Shown piece after piece: positions 33,866 through 42,958 of a DNA stretch of 64,000 bases; positions within the stretch are counted from its first letter, which is position 1; every line of letters starts with the position of its first letter. This DNA comes from JAXGMQ01 sp040768585 (lineage in GTDB: Bacteria > Caldisericota > Caldisericia > JAAYUI01), in NCBI GenBank assembly GCA_040768585.1, contig JAXGMQ010000001.1, positions 1,240,001-1,304,000 of the forward strand, in the 5' to 3' direction. A model generated the notes under the pieces. It saw only the letters and a program-made list of their open reading frames with translations, was not told where the DNA came from and ran no database searches. A program made the translations under genes and the position numbers.

Positions 33866-36184
33866 TCATTTTATGGGGATGTCCAGTCTGTATTCTTCGG
33901 TGAGTTTAGCGAGTTTGTGCTCGATTTCTTGCCAGTTTGGATACTTGTGTTCCTCGATTCTGAACTGGTTATTGTGCTGCATATACCCCTGACAATGAAG
34001 TAGTTCATGGTACACGATAAACTTGACGAGTTCTTTTGGCAAACTGTTGTCGTTGAGAAGTTTGTTAACAGCAATTGTTCTGCTGGATTCCCTATACCAA
34101 CCCCAGGCATTGACTAGAGGTGATTGAGTCCATGTGATATTATTTGGTTTTGTGGATTCTCCTTTAAACATCATTTCAGTGACTTCGTCAAGTATCTCAT
34201 TGAGCGTACCTGCTGGATAGGGTTCTCTGGACACATACTTATCAAAAATAAAATTCTTTCTTTCTTCTTTTGATAGCAGACCCACTATGAGTGGTTTAGC
34301 TTCCGCCTCATCGAGAGTTTCCTTTTCACTACCCTTATTGTTTATGATACAAATTATGTCTTCGATGTTCTTACGAAATTCATCAAATTCAGTAAACAAT
34401 TGCTGAGCAATCGAATTGTCATTGCAATATATTCTTTGAAGGAATTCATATGATGCCTTTGGTCCCATGTCATCTTCAAAAATTTGTCTGGCTATTTTGT
34501 GTGGGTCAAACTGATCTCTTTCATCAAATGTAAACCATGGTGGCAATTTCTTTTGTGTATTAATTACTTTCAGTAATTCATCCAAGTCTTCCAGACTTGG
34601 TCTGGGATCATTGATATCGAAGAAGAAAGTATCCAATATAAATTGTGCTGATGCGCCTCGGCCAATCAACTGATTTAGGTTCGCTTCAATCTGCCTGAAA
34701 CCATCCAACTGGTTTTCCCAAACAATCAACCTCGAACTTTCGCTGTCAGCAACATGACCAATTGAGTACCACCCAATAGGTCGACAATCGAGTATACTCC
34801 TTTTTAATCCAAATGGATCCATATTGAGAGCTTCATAATAAGCATTAATTAACCACCAAGGGATGGTTATTCTTTCAACTTTTTTTTGAGAGTCAGTTGT
34901 TGTCAAATCTGAAGTATCGCCAATTATTTCATTATCAAACTTGCCCCACCTTAATTTTTTCCACTGATCTTCAAAATCGACAATGTATGCTTCCTCTGTA
35001 CCACCAACCTTAGCTCCTCTGAGTGCTCTTCCGACCATCTGGGTTAGCATTGTCTCAGAATTTGTTGGTCTTGTAAGAAAAACAGTCTTTGTATCTGGGA
35101 TGTCGACACCTTCAGTGAGTATCTGGACGTTTACTAGAACATCAATTTTGTCATTACGGTAATCTTCAACCACTTGCTCCGTTCTGGCAGGATCAGATGA
35201 AATAATATAATCTGCTCGGAAACCCTTAACTCCCCTCTTTTTGGCCTCTTGATTTAGGGCCTTAGCCAGTGTTTGACAATGTACTTGATTTATCGCAAAA
35301 ATGATTGTTTTTCCATACTTTTCTCTTCTATCAAAGTATGTGTCAATTATTTTGTAGTTCCTTTCCTTTGAGTCAGCAATTTTATTCTTCATTCTTTCTG
35401 AGAGCTCATTGAATCTGTGCATGTGCTTGTGATCTTGATATGTCATATCACCCTCAAATTCGATTTCTGTTTTTACAATTTCAGGTTTGGGTGTAGATAA
35501 AAAGCCCTGCGTAACTAGTTTTTTCAGCGTTGTTGGTTGATATTGTTTGTAATCAAAAATGTCATATAGTCTTTTTCTCTCAGACTCAGTAAGTCGAGTT
35601 GGTGTTGCAGTGAGACCTAGAAGTTTGAAACCAGGAACGTGCTCCTTTATGGTATTCAAAACAGTTATATATGAATTCGATGGGGTATGATGCGCCTCAT
35701 CGATGACCACTACGAGTTTTGATTTGTTTACTCCTTTTAGGACAAATGGCAATCTGTTTATTTGAGAATACAAACTTTGAATGCTTGATATAATAACATC
35801 ATCAGTGGCAAATGAAGCTGTTGATAGATGTTTATGTGTTCCAGATATTATTCGGGCAGATCTTTTTGGGGTGTCTTCACCGTCAGAACTCCTATAAAAA
35901 TCATTTTTCATACAATTTGCAGCCTGATCAAGAAGCATTGTCCTGTGCGAGAGCCATAGGATTTTGTGACCTTTTTCTAGCATATAAGGTATAACCAATG
36001 AATTAGCGGTAAAAGTTTTCCCTGACCCTGTGGGCATGACAAGTAGGTGTGGCTTCCAACCAAGCTCTTCCTTATAATCCTTCTCTTTGTAATAAGCTGT
36101 GAGCTTTTCTATCGCGTCCTTTTGATGTGGGAATAAATCATACTCTCTCCTGGATTCACCATTGAGATGGAACAAAGGTTTCAT
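33866..36184 (-). CDS. SF2 helicase fused to a HELLH metalloprotease-like domain
   Basis: 772 aa. The helicase motifs are Walker A PTGSGKT (51-57), DEAH (162-165), LTATPTR (191-197), TEGVDIP (358-364) and QMVGRALRG (382-390), the pattern of restriction-type and COG1061 helicases. After a helical middle region the C-terminus has HELLH (726-730) with a further His near 746, as in SprT/YgjP-like zinc proteases. The fusion links DNA translocation to a possible protease. It begins 61 bp after the EVE-like-HNH gene on the same strand, is AT-rich, and probably acts with it in defence. The ATG at 36184 follows AAAAGGAG. Confidence 0.75.
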   Translation of the reverse strand: MKPLFHLNGESRREYDLFPHQKDAIEKLTAYYKEKDYKEELGWKPHLLVMPTGSGKTFTANSLVIPYMLEKGHKILWLSHRTMLLDQAANCMKNDFYRSSDGEDTPKRSARIISGTHKHLSTASFATDDVIISSIQSLYSQINRLPFVLKGVNKSKLVVVIDEAHHTPSNSYITVLNTIKEHVPGFKLLGLTATPTRLTESERKRLYDIFDYKQYQPTTLKKLVTQGFLSTPKPEIVKTEIEFEGDMTYQDHKHMHRFNELSERMKNKIADSKERNYKIIDTYFDRREKYGKTIIFAINQVHCQTLAKALNQEAKKRGVKGFRADYIISSDPARTEQVVEDYRNDKIDVLVNVQILTEGVDIPDTKTVFLTRPTNSETMLTQMVGRALRGAKVGGTEEAYIVDFEDQWKKLRWGKFDNEIIGDTSDLTTTDSQKKVERITIPWWLINAYYEALNMDPFGLKRSILDCRPIGWYSIGHVADSESSRLIVWENQLDGFRQIEANLNQLIGRGASAQFILDTFFFDINDPRPSLEDLDELLKVINTQKKLPPWFTFDERDQFDPHKIARQIFEDDMGPKASYEFLQRIYCNDNSIAQQLFTEFDEFRKNIEDIICIINNKGSEKETLDEAEAKPLIVGLLSKEERKNFIFDKYVSREPYPAGTLNEILDEVTEMMFKGESTKPNNITWTQSPLVNAWGWYRESSRTIAVNKLLNDNSLPKELVKFIVYHELLHCQGYMQHNNQFRIEEHKYPNWQEIEHKLAKLTEEYRLDIPIK

Positions 36185-36245
36185 TGTAGTCTCCTTTTAC
36201 GATAAACTACCAAAATAATATTTATTTTCTTAAGGATGGCAATAT

Positions 36246-37139
36246 TTAGCTGTTTCTATATTTATTGTCATCAATCATTTTCTTTATTTCCTTTACTGAG
36301 TAGGAGTCAACTTTGTGCCTATGAATCATCCGATGACAGTTCGAGCACACAACTACCATATCACCTTCTGGGTCTGTTATCCGTTCCCCGACTTTTGAAA
36401 TTGGTTCTATATGGTGGACCTCAATGTAGTTGGCACCAATTTCTCCATACTTCTTTTCAAAGTTGAATCCACACACTTGGCATGTTAATCCGTGAATTGC
36501 AATAGCTTTTTCTCTAAGTATCTTGCTTCTTTCATAAGTTGTATATGCGCCGTATTTGATTGCGCCTTCAATGATTACATCATCATCCTTTTTATTTTCG
36601 AGTGTAATGTTTTGAGGAATGTTTTCTGCAAGTTCTCCAAATGAGCCTAGATTATATTTTCTTTCGTACCTCTTTACATCTTCGGTATCAATTTTAATTA
36701 TTGTACTTAAACCAAGTTGTAGATCATCTTTTTTGTTTGGTGTTGCTTCGAAGTCCCTATCCCATTCAACCTCCCTGATGTGATAAAAGGAGTAATCAAC
36801 AGAATAACCCGTAGCTTCGGAAAACCTCTTTTTATCATAGATGTAATTACTTGTTATTTTACATCTACCAAATATGTTTGCACCCATTTTTGAGTTTTTG
36901 TTATTTCCCCTGATATAAACAATGTCCCCAATTTGCATTTCCAATAGGAACTTGCTATAGCATTTCTGACCAGTTTGATTTTTAATAACTTGTTTTATCT
37001 CATTGGTAGTATTGCAATTAGTCAAACTTTCTTCATTTTCTTCATATTGGCCAACCGCAATAATCCCTGCCTTTTTCATTTCTTCATTAAAGTACTTACC
37101 ATTAGTACCCCACTTCATGGACATTAACCAGTAATTCAT
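36246..37139 (-). CDS. EVE-like-HNH endonuclease
   Basis: 297 aa from the ATG at 37139, where GGAGG lies 6 nt upstream; a longer frame to 37217 is rejected. Residues about 1-130 resemble an EVE/PUA-like module (NYWLMSMKWG, MQIGDIVYIRG, IFGRCKI), which in known enzymes binds modified cytosines. The C-terminus is an HNH nuclease: C220/C223, the HH pair at 242-243, C265/C268 and the final H269 and H273. The architecture matches modification-dependent restriction enzymes. The helicase-protease gene follows in the same operon. The EVE assignment rests on motif resemblance only. Confidence 0.7.
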   Translation of the reverse strand: MNYWLMSMKWGTNGKYFNEEMKKAGIIAVGQYEENEESLTNCNTTNEIKQVIKNQTGQKCYSKFLLEMQIGDIVYIRGNNKNSKMGANIFGRCKITSNYIYDKKRFSEATGYSVDYSFYHIREVEWDRDFEATPNKKDDLQLGLSTIIKIDTEDVKRYERKYNLGSFGELAENIPQNITLENKKDDDVIIEGAIKYGAYTTYERSKILREKAIAIHGLTCQVCGFNFEKKYGEIGANYIEVHHIEPISKVGERITDPEGDMVVVCSNCHRMIHRHKVDSYSVKEIKKMIDDNKYRNS

Positions 37140-37278
37140 AGAATTCCTCCAACTGAATCCCTGAGATGCACCACAACAGAGACGCCACCACCCAACAAAC
37201 CCCTGGCATACTTGCACGGAAAGTGGTGAAGTATTAGTCCCAACTCGAACGACCCGAGTCTCTCAAGGAGGCGTGTCC

Positions 37279-37533
37279 TCAGTCTGCTTTTGACCTCACT
37301 CTAATATGTCCGTTTGGCCACATATTCAAAGGTGGCTTCTGCCCATCAGATTTCATGTGGAATCTGGCGCATTTTTTGTACATGTTCTTGCAATATATGA
37401 CTTTGAGTGTTTCGGCGATAGATGGCAGCGCCAGGGATGCCAGAAATGGGCATTCAACCATGAACGGACAGACATAACCCAACTCGAGTAGTTCCAGTCT
37501 CCTTTGAGTTTTTTGCTCTTCTGTTAAGTTCAT
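37279..37533 (-). CDS. small Cys-rich protein
   Basis: 84 aa from the ATG at 37533. It has four cysteines in two pairs (CPFMVECPF and YCKNMYKKC) followed by PPLNMWPNG, which suggests a metal or Fe-S site. I do not recognise a named family, though short proteins with a similar Cys and PN pattern occur widely. It lies 139 bp upstream of the EVE-like-HNH gene on the same strand; co-transcription is possible but not shown. A longer frame from 37638 has an AT-rich, unlikely N-terminus. Confidence 0.5.
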   Translation of the reverse strand: MNLTEEQKTQRRLELLELGYVCPFMVECPFLASLALPSIAETLKVIYCKNMYKKCARFHMKSDGQKPPLNMWPNGHIRVRSKAD

Positions 37534-37695
37534 GCGGTGTATTTTATTGGTAATAATTAAGTAAATCAATTTTATAAAGTTAATATTAAGATTACATATT
37601 TTAACATTTTGCGGTATTTTGTTTATATGACAAAACACGCGGTATGAGCGTAGTAGGGAGAAACGAAGTCACAGATACCGCAGGAGGTCTTTAGA

Positions 37696-40428
37696 ATGAG
37701 AAAATGGATAGTTTACCTGCTTATCGTATTTTTATCGGTTTTTGTTGGTTTTAATGCTAAGATCGCAGATAAAGTCGATGCCAACTCGCGACCGAGTTTG
37801 GTGAACGGGAGTTTTGAGGGAGGACTCTCTGGGTGGGATTCTCTTGCCACGGGCGGCAAAACGCCAGCCGAGGTTGAGATTGATAGCGCCAATTCAAAAG
37901 ATGGCACAAAATCCGCCAGGGTGCTAGCAAAAGGAACCGGCATTACTGGACTCACGCAAAGAGTTGATTGCTCTGGCGGTGATATAAATATTTCTGCATG
38001 GTCAAAAACAGATGGTGAAAGTTGGCTGGAGGTTGTCCAGCTCCAAGGCGAAAAGCCGCTCTTTGATATTCCTTTTGCGAAATCATCTCATATCAGAAAA
38101 ACAACGAGTTGGGAGAGGCTGTCAGTTGATGTGGCACTTGATGCAAGAACAGACTCAATTGAGATTCACCTGTTTTGCAAGCAAAACACAACATGGTTTG
38201 ATGGTGTAGAAATTGACGATGGAGGTGGTGGGGAAGCAAATTCCGGGATTTTTGAGAAAATTATCGATACAACTCTGGCTGAGCCTGGTACAAAGCTCCA
38301 TCTCTCGATTGTCTGCCACGTCGAACCGTTCAAGGATTATTCAAACAAGGATTATTTTGATGGTCAGGTTCAGGACATGAAGGATTTTACAGACCTACTC
38401 GGGGAGTTTGGGGCGAAACTCACACTACAAGTGCAAGAGCCCTTCATCTCAAGCATCGCAAAACTTGGTGAAAATCCACTTACCCAGCTTGAACAGTCTG
38501 GTCACGAGATTTGCACCCACTTCCATGAAAATGTTTATATCCCAAACCAAGCGCCAAAAGCAGAGAGAAAGGAAGCACTCCAAAACCTGAAGGGTAAAAT
38601 CGATGCTCTTGGGGTAACAAACCTCACGCTCTGCGGTGGTTGGATGTGGCCCGACCTTCCTCAGGTTGCCGGCGAGGTTGGATTTAAGTACATCGATAAC
38701 TACAAGAATCCCACCACTCAAACTGGATACGAGGAGTGTCAGTCACTCACCCCATTCAGACCATCCGAGGACGATTTTGCGACAAACGACCCAGAGGGGG
38801 CAGTTTTGTACCTGCCAGAGGGGATGTGGGATTCGGCAGAGAAGCCAGCCTCAATCTCGTGGAAGGCAGAACCTGAGGAGTTTGACAGGTTGACGGATAT
38901 GATAAACAATAGCCTCCCGTACCTCGAACTTGGCAAGGTCAACTGCGCCAATTTTGTGATGCACCTTTCGGATTTTATAAGAGATGGTGATACAAAGCTT
39001 GACAGATACAGGCAGTATTTCATAGATGTTTTAGGGCCAGCAATCGACTCTGGACTTATCGAGTTTGCAACCATATCTGAGGCTGGCAAGCTGTATGAGG
39101 ACACACAAGAAAGGGGGTTGTCGGCCCTCCCTTTTGTGATTGTGGTGGTCAACTCCAATTATTTTGAAGACGAGGTTGAGGCGGTACAGGCTGCCTCAAA
39201 TCTCAGACGTCAGACGCAGATTTGCCAAAAGTACGATCTGCCAACCCAGCACTACTTCACCTGGCTCTCCTGGCAGCAGACAAAGCAGATTGACCCGAAT
39301 TATCTTGATTTTGCCAAATCGAATGAGTTTGTCAGCATCCACTCACATGGGGCAAACAGGCCACCCAATCCGTCGCTTGTTGCAAGGATGGGGGGCAAGA
39401 ACTGGGTTAGGGACTACAATTTGGCGGTGGATTATGAGACTCACGCAATCAACCCTGTGACAGCGGAAATTCTCGATGAGTATGGTGGGGCAAAGCAGAT
39501 TATGGATGAGGCGGAAACAGAGGTGATGTCTTGCGGGAGGACTGTCCATGGCGCAGTCCTCAAAGCTGACTCAGATTTGGGATTCAAGGTGACTGTTGGA
39601 TTGGGAGACAACTCTGGAGCGTCAAGCAATCGCGTGTTTATGATGAATGTGCTTGGTCGCCCCGATGATATCTTCATCCACCCAAACGATGAGTTTCTGC
39701 CTTGGACAAAGGGACAGTTTGACTTGAAGGCGCAGCTCCTGAATGAAATTCGGAAGCTTGATTACTTCGAGCCGAGATTTTTAACATTTGTGGTTCATGA
39801 TTGGGACATGTTCCGCTACAAGAGCGAGTCCCAGATTGAGAAAACTTGGGAGATGTATGATGAGCTCATAGGGTGGCTGGTAGATGATTTGGGTTCCACT
39901 CCCTCCTCGATTGAACAGATGTACCAAATGGCAAACCACAGGGGGGAGATAGAGTCAAGTTGGGTTGATGCTGCAGCTTTCGAAATGGTGTCGAACTTGG
40001 ATGATGGGTTGAAAAACCGCTACGGTACTGATGGTTGTGAACTCACTCTGACTGAGCTGCTCCAGGGAACATTTTTTGATTCTGGTTTTGAGCCCGTTTC
40101 GATGTTGGGGCCAACAGAATTTTTTGATGATGTGAGTGCTTGCAGACTCTCAAGCGCTGCTTGTCGTGACCTTCTTGCAAGCGTGAAATCTGATATTAAG
40201 AATCGGGAGTCTGTCCCAGCGAGTTTCGAGGTGGGAGACACCACGATCTCAGCAGGGCAGCTCCTCTATGTCGCTTGCCTTGCAAGAGTGAGTGGTGGCA
40301 ATCTACCAAATGTTGTGGATATCCCAGAGACCACCAACTACCCTGAAACAGCATATCCACTGCGGAATAAGCACGACGTGTTGCAGTTTTGGACGTATAG
40401 ACCAGCTCATTATCAGTATTTAAGATAG
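37696..40428 (+). CDS. large secreted deacetylase-like protein with N-terminal carbohydrate-binding module
   Basis: 910 aa. A signal peptide is followed by a CBM4/9-type beta-sandwich (residues about 33-175, LVNGSFEGGLSGW). A polysaccharide-deacetylase-like region comes next, with LHLSIVCHVEP and SGHEICTHFHE, resembling the NodB metal triad. A second, related region may lie around 480-690 (FVSIHSHGAN, FLTFVVHDWD). The C-terminus (SVKSDIKNRESVPASF...ISAGQLLYVACLA) resembles a pseudomurein-binding-type repeat. AGGAGGT lies 8 nt before the ATG. It is likely to act on cell-surface or environmental glycans. Confidence 0.6.
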   Translation: MRKWIVYLLIVFLSVFVGFNAKIADKVDANSRPSLVNGSFEGGLSGWDSLATGGKTPAEVEIDSANSKDGTKSARVLAKGTGITGLTQRVDCSGGDINISAWSKTDGESWLEVVQLQGEKPLFDIPFAKSSHIRKTTSWERLSVDVALDARTDSIEIHLFCKQNTTWFDGVEIDDGGGGEANSGIFEKIIDTTLAEPGTKLHLSIVCHVEPFKDYSNKDYFDGQVQDMKDFTDLLGEFGAKLTLQVQEPFISSIAKLGENPLTQLEQSGHEICTHFHENVYIPNQAPKAERKEALQNLKGKIDALGVTNLTLCGGWMWPDLPQVAGEVGFKYIDNYKNPTTQTGYEECQSLTPFRPSEDDFATNDPEGAVLYLPEGMWDSAEKPASISWKAEPEEFDRLTDMINNSLPYLELGKVNCANFVMHLSDFIRDGDTKLDRYRQYFIDVLGPAIDSGLIEFATISEAGKLYEDTQERGLSALPFVIVVVNSNYFEDEVEAVQAASNLRRQTQICQKYDLPTQHYFTWLSWQQTKQIDPNYLDFAKSNEFVSIHSHGANRPPNPSLVARMGGKNWVRDYNLAVDYETHAINPVTAEILDEYGGAKQIMDEAETEVMSCGRTVHGAVLKADSDLGFKVTVGLGDNSGASSNRVFMMNVLGRPDDIFIHPNDEFLPWTKGQFDLKAQLLNEIRKLDYFEPRFLTFVVHDWDMFRYKSESQIEKTWEMYDELIGWLVDDLGSTPSSIEQMYQMANHRGEIESSWVDAAAFEMVSNLDDGLKNRYGTDGCELTLTELLQGTFFDSGFEPVSMLGPTEFFDDVSACRLSSAACRDLLASVKSDIKNRESVPASFEVGDTTISAGQLLYVACLARVSGGNLPNVVDIPETTNYPETAYPLRNKHDVLQFWTYRPAHYQYLR

Positions 40429-40529
40429 GCGAACCTAGAAAATCATATTAGAAGGTTTACTCGTGTTCGATGAATTTGATACACAGTATATAAAGTGAAT
40501 GAACTTCGTGTAAAAATTTGAATAACGTA

Positions 40530-40557
40530 TTGAAAAAATGTAATAACTTGCTACTAT
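40530..40557 (+). promoter_or_regulatory. possible promoter of the lipoprotein gene
   Basis: TTGAAA (40530-40535), 16 nt, TACTAT (40552-40557), about 65 bp before the GTG start. A second, weaker TTGAAT/TAATAA pair overlaps it (40518-40546). Confidence 0.35.
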
Positions 40558-40624
40558 CTCGTCGTGATGTTGGTGTTAAGCAGCTTCGTATATTTCTGTG
40601 GGTATTTCTGATGGAGGATGTCTC

Positions 40625-41266
40625 GTGAAAAAAGTTATGAGTACTTTTGTTGTTGCTTTACTTATATTAAGTTTGGGATGTGGAAGAGGTGAATACGATG
40701 ATGAGTCGCTTTCTACCGCACGGGGACTCTCTACAAGGTATGGCGGGTGTGCCATATTGGACATCGAGTATTCATTTGGTGTGGATATGTTAGCAGAAGA
40801 CATTTATGCTGCAAAGACCAGTTTCAATACAATGCATGGTGATAAAGCCAACAACTATTTTGCTAATAGTGATTTGTGGACTCGGTATCTAGTTGATTCG
40901 CTAGAAAACGTCACTTACGAAGATGGTACTCGAAAGTATATGATTGATGAACCCGTTATTATTGATAATCTTTACAGATATTATTACAAAGGTCGAGATG
41001 AAAATGAATTTATGGCTCAACAATATGCCTGGCGTATAGATTCCCACGACATTATTTCTACAAATATGACTGAAGATGAATTAGCCATTAGAATTCAATC
41101 TTGGATAGATCAGTTTGATATTAAGCGCGGCTATTATGACAAAGAATATTGGAAGGAACTCGTAGATTATCTATATATTCAATTTTCGGAAGCTAAGGAT
41201 ATTGAGGTGATTGATCAGAAGGCACTTGAACGTGAAACCAGAATTAAGTTTATCGAACATAGATAA
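40625..41266 (+). CDS. lipoprotein of the two-repeat family
   Basis: 213 aa from GTG at 40625, supported by GGAGG 7 nt upstream. The signal peptide ends ILSLGC, a relaxed lipobox. The mature start GRGEYDDESLSTAR matches GERNYSEQSLQAAK of the lipoprotein at 23350. Two units of about 70 residues follow (WTRYLVDSLENVTYEDG...KYMID; YWKELVDYLYIQFSEAKDI...), without the Asp-rich calcium-type insert. Function unknown. The two genes lie 17 kb apart on opposite strands. Confidence 0.6.
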   Translation: MKKVMSTFVVALLILSLGCGRGEYDDESLSTARGLSTRYGGCAILDIEYSFGVDMLAEDIYAAKTSFNTMHGDKANNYFANSDLWTRYLVDSLENVTYEDGTRKYMIDEPVIIDNLYRYYYKGRDENEFMAQQYAWRIDSHDIISTNMTEDELAIRIQSWIDQFDIKRGYYDKEYWKELVDYLYIQFSEAKDIEVIDQKALERETRIKFIEHR

Positions 41267-41327
41267 GATTGAGCTATAAAGTAGAAAGAGCAATGTAGAA
41301 TAAAATCTCACAAGTTGGGGAGGGGTT

Positions 41328-42209
41328 ATGCTAGAAAAAGACATCGAGAACCTGATTGCAAAATACCCGGATGAGTTTTTCAAAGGAGAGGGATTCAAAC
41401 TGATTGACCAGCAATATTCCCTTGATGGTAAAAGATTTGACATACTTTTTGAAGACAGGCACAAGAGAAAAGTGATTGTTGAGGTGAAACGAGGGATTCC
41501 AAGCAGAGATGCCACTGGTCAACTTGTAGATTATTATGGATTACTCAAGGATAAGTATCCAAGTGATGTTGTCGAACTCGTCCTTTGCGCAAACATCATC
41601 CCAGCAGAAAAAAGAGCTCATCTGGAGAGATTTAATATTGAATGTAAAGAACTCGGTATTGCAAGGTTGTCTGAAGTTGCCAGGAAATATAATTACACCT
41701 TCATTGATGATAATCCAGGCTACAAAAATGTATCACAAAAAAATCCAAAAATTGACGATAATCAAACACAAGCTGATGAAAAATCAGTTTGGATTTTCCA
41801 GGCAAACCCAGACAAGTATGACATCGTAAAGGCACTATCAGATGGAGCTTTAGGTGGGTGGAGGGTAAACCAACACAAAAAAGAGGTGAAAAAGGGACAC
41901 CTCGTGCTTATTTGGGTGAGTGGCAAAGAGGCTGGAATATACGCAATCGCAAGGATTGAATCTGACCTCATGAAGGGTGAAGCGATTGATGATGCGGATG
42001 ATGAATATAACATCGAGTTGAAAAGGGATGAAACTGTTGATTATGTTGACCTAGCGGTAATCAACAACATGATAAACAAGCCCATTTTGAAGGAGAAGAT
42101 ACTAACCTTAGATGGCATGGACAAACTTTCTGTTATCAGAAGCCCTCAGGGAACAAATTTTCCTGTGACAGATGAGCAGTGGAGGGCAATCTCAGATAGT
42201 TTTTTATAG
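41328..42209 (+). CDS. PD-(D/E)XK nuclease fused to an EVE domain
   Basis: 293 aa. Residues 1-125 form a restriction-type nuclease core: DIENLI near the start, FDILF with D38, VEVKRG with E52 and K54, and GQLVDYY with Q65, as in the DUF91/NucS-like group. Residues about 153-293 are EVE-like: VWIFQANPDKYD, GGWRVNQHKKEV, KGHLVLIWVSGKEAGIYAIARI. EVE domains read modified bases, so this looks like a one-gene modification-dependent restriction enzyme. GGGGAGGGG precedes the ATG. No methylase or helicase is beside it. Confidence 0.75.
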   Translation: MLEKDIENLIAKYPDEFFKGEGFKLIDQQYSLDGKRFDILFEDRHKRKVIVEVKRGIPSRDATGQLVDYYGLLKDKYPSDVVELVLCANIIPAEKRAHLERFNIECKELGIARLSEVARKYNYTFIDDNPGYKNVSQKNPKIDDNQTQADEKSVWIFQANPDKYDIVKALSDGALGGWRVNQHKKEVKKGHLVLIWVSGKEAGIYAIARIESDLMKGEAIDDADDEYNIELKRDETVDYVDLAVINNMINKPILKEKILTLDGMDKLSVIRSPQGTNFPVTDEQWRAISDSFL

Positions 42210-42256
42210 AGTAAGGTGTTTGATGTCTATCTTTTTTTGGGAAAGAACTGCCTAGA

Positions 42257-42958
42257 TCAGATCAATCCATGCCTATAGAGAAGCGCTTCGTCAGCGAGGA
42301 TTTTGTCGGTTTGACCGTTTGCGACAATCGAACCCCTTGCCATCAATACACAGTGACTACAAAGCTTTCTAGCCAAGTCAAAGTCATGTGTGATAACAAT
42401 CATGGATTTATCAAGTTTTGAGAGTAACTCGGTGATTTCTCGTCGACCCCTTGGGTCAAGGTTGGTTGTCGGTTCATCCAGAGCTATCAACTCTGAATCC
42501 ATTGAAAGAATCGTTGCGAGAGCCACTCTTTTTTTCTCTCCAATAGATAGATGAAAAGGACTCCTTTTTTCAAATCCAGCCAACCCAACTTGAGCAAGAG
42601 CTTTTGTGACCTTGCTTTCAACCTCAACTTTAGATAATCCCATGTTCTGTGGACCAAATGCGACATCACTGAAAACCGTTGGACAGAAGAGTTGGTCATC
42701 TGGATTTTGAAAAACCAGTCCAACCTTTTGCCTGATTTGCCTTAAGGTGCTTTTTTGAAGCCCTATCCCGCAAACAGCTATTTTCCCCTTGCCATCCAGG
42801 ATTCCGTTGAGGTGCAACATGAGCGTGGATTTACCAGCGCCATTTGCCCCCAGGATTGCGACCTTTTGTCCCATATCCATTGAGAAATTGATGTTGTCGA
42901 GGGCTTTTGTGCCATCTGGATACGAGTAGTTGAGATTCTTAATTTCCAGTATCTTCAT
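42257..42958 (-). CDS. cbiO: nickel/cobalt ECF transporter ATPase
   Basis: 233 aa. ABC ATPase with Walker A GANGAGKST (37-45), signature LSIGE (137-141), and Walker B LIALDEP (157-163). The Q-loop sequence FQNPDDQLF is typical of ECF-type CbiO/EcfA proteins. It is the last gene of a cbiM-N-Q-O operon. Its ATG overlaps the cbiQ stop (ATGA). As the only ATPase here it must work as a homodimer. Confidence 0.9.
   Translation of the reverse strand: MKILEIKNLNYSYPDGTKALDNINFSMDMGQKVAILGANGAGKSTLMLHLNGILDGKGKIAVCGIGLQKSTLRQIRQKVGLVFQNPDDQLFCPTVFSDVAFGPQNMGLSKVEVESKVTKALAQVGLAGFEKRSPFHLSIGEKKRVALATILSMDSELIALDEPTTNLDPRGRREITELLSKLDKSMIVITHDFDLARKLCSHCVLMARGSIVANGQTDKILADEALLYRHGLI

Noticed and set aside
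37140..37217. N-terminal extension of the EVE-like-HNH protein
   Set aside because: Cys/Trp-rich, unlike the domain, and it lies upstream of a good ribosome site for the ATG at 37139.
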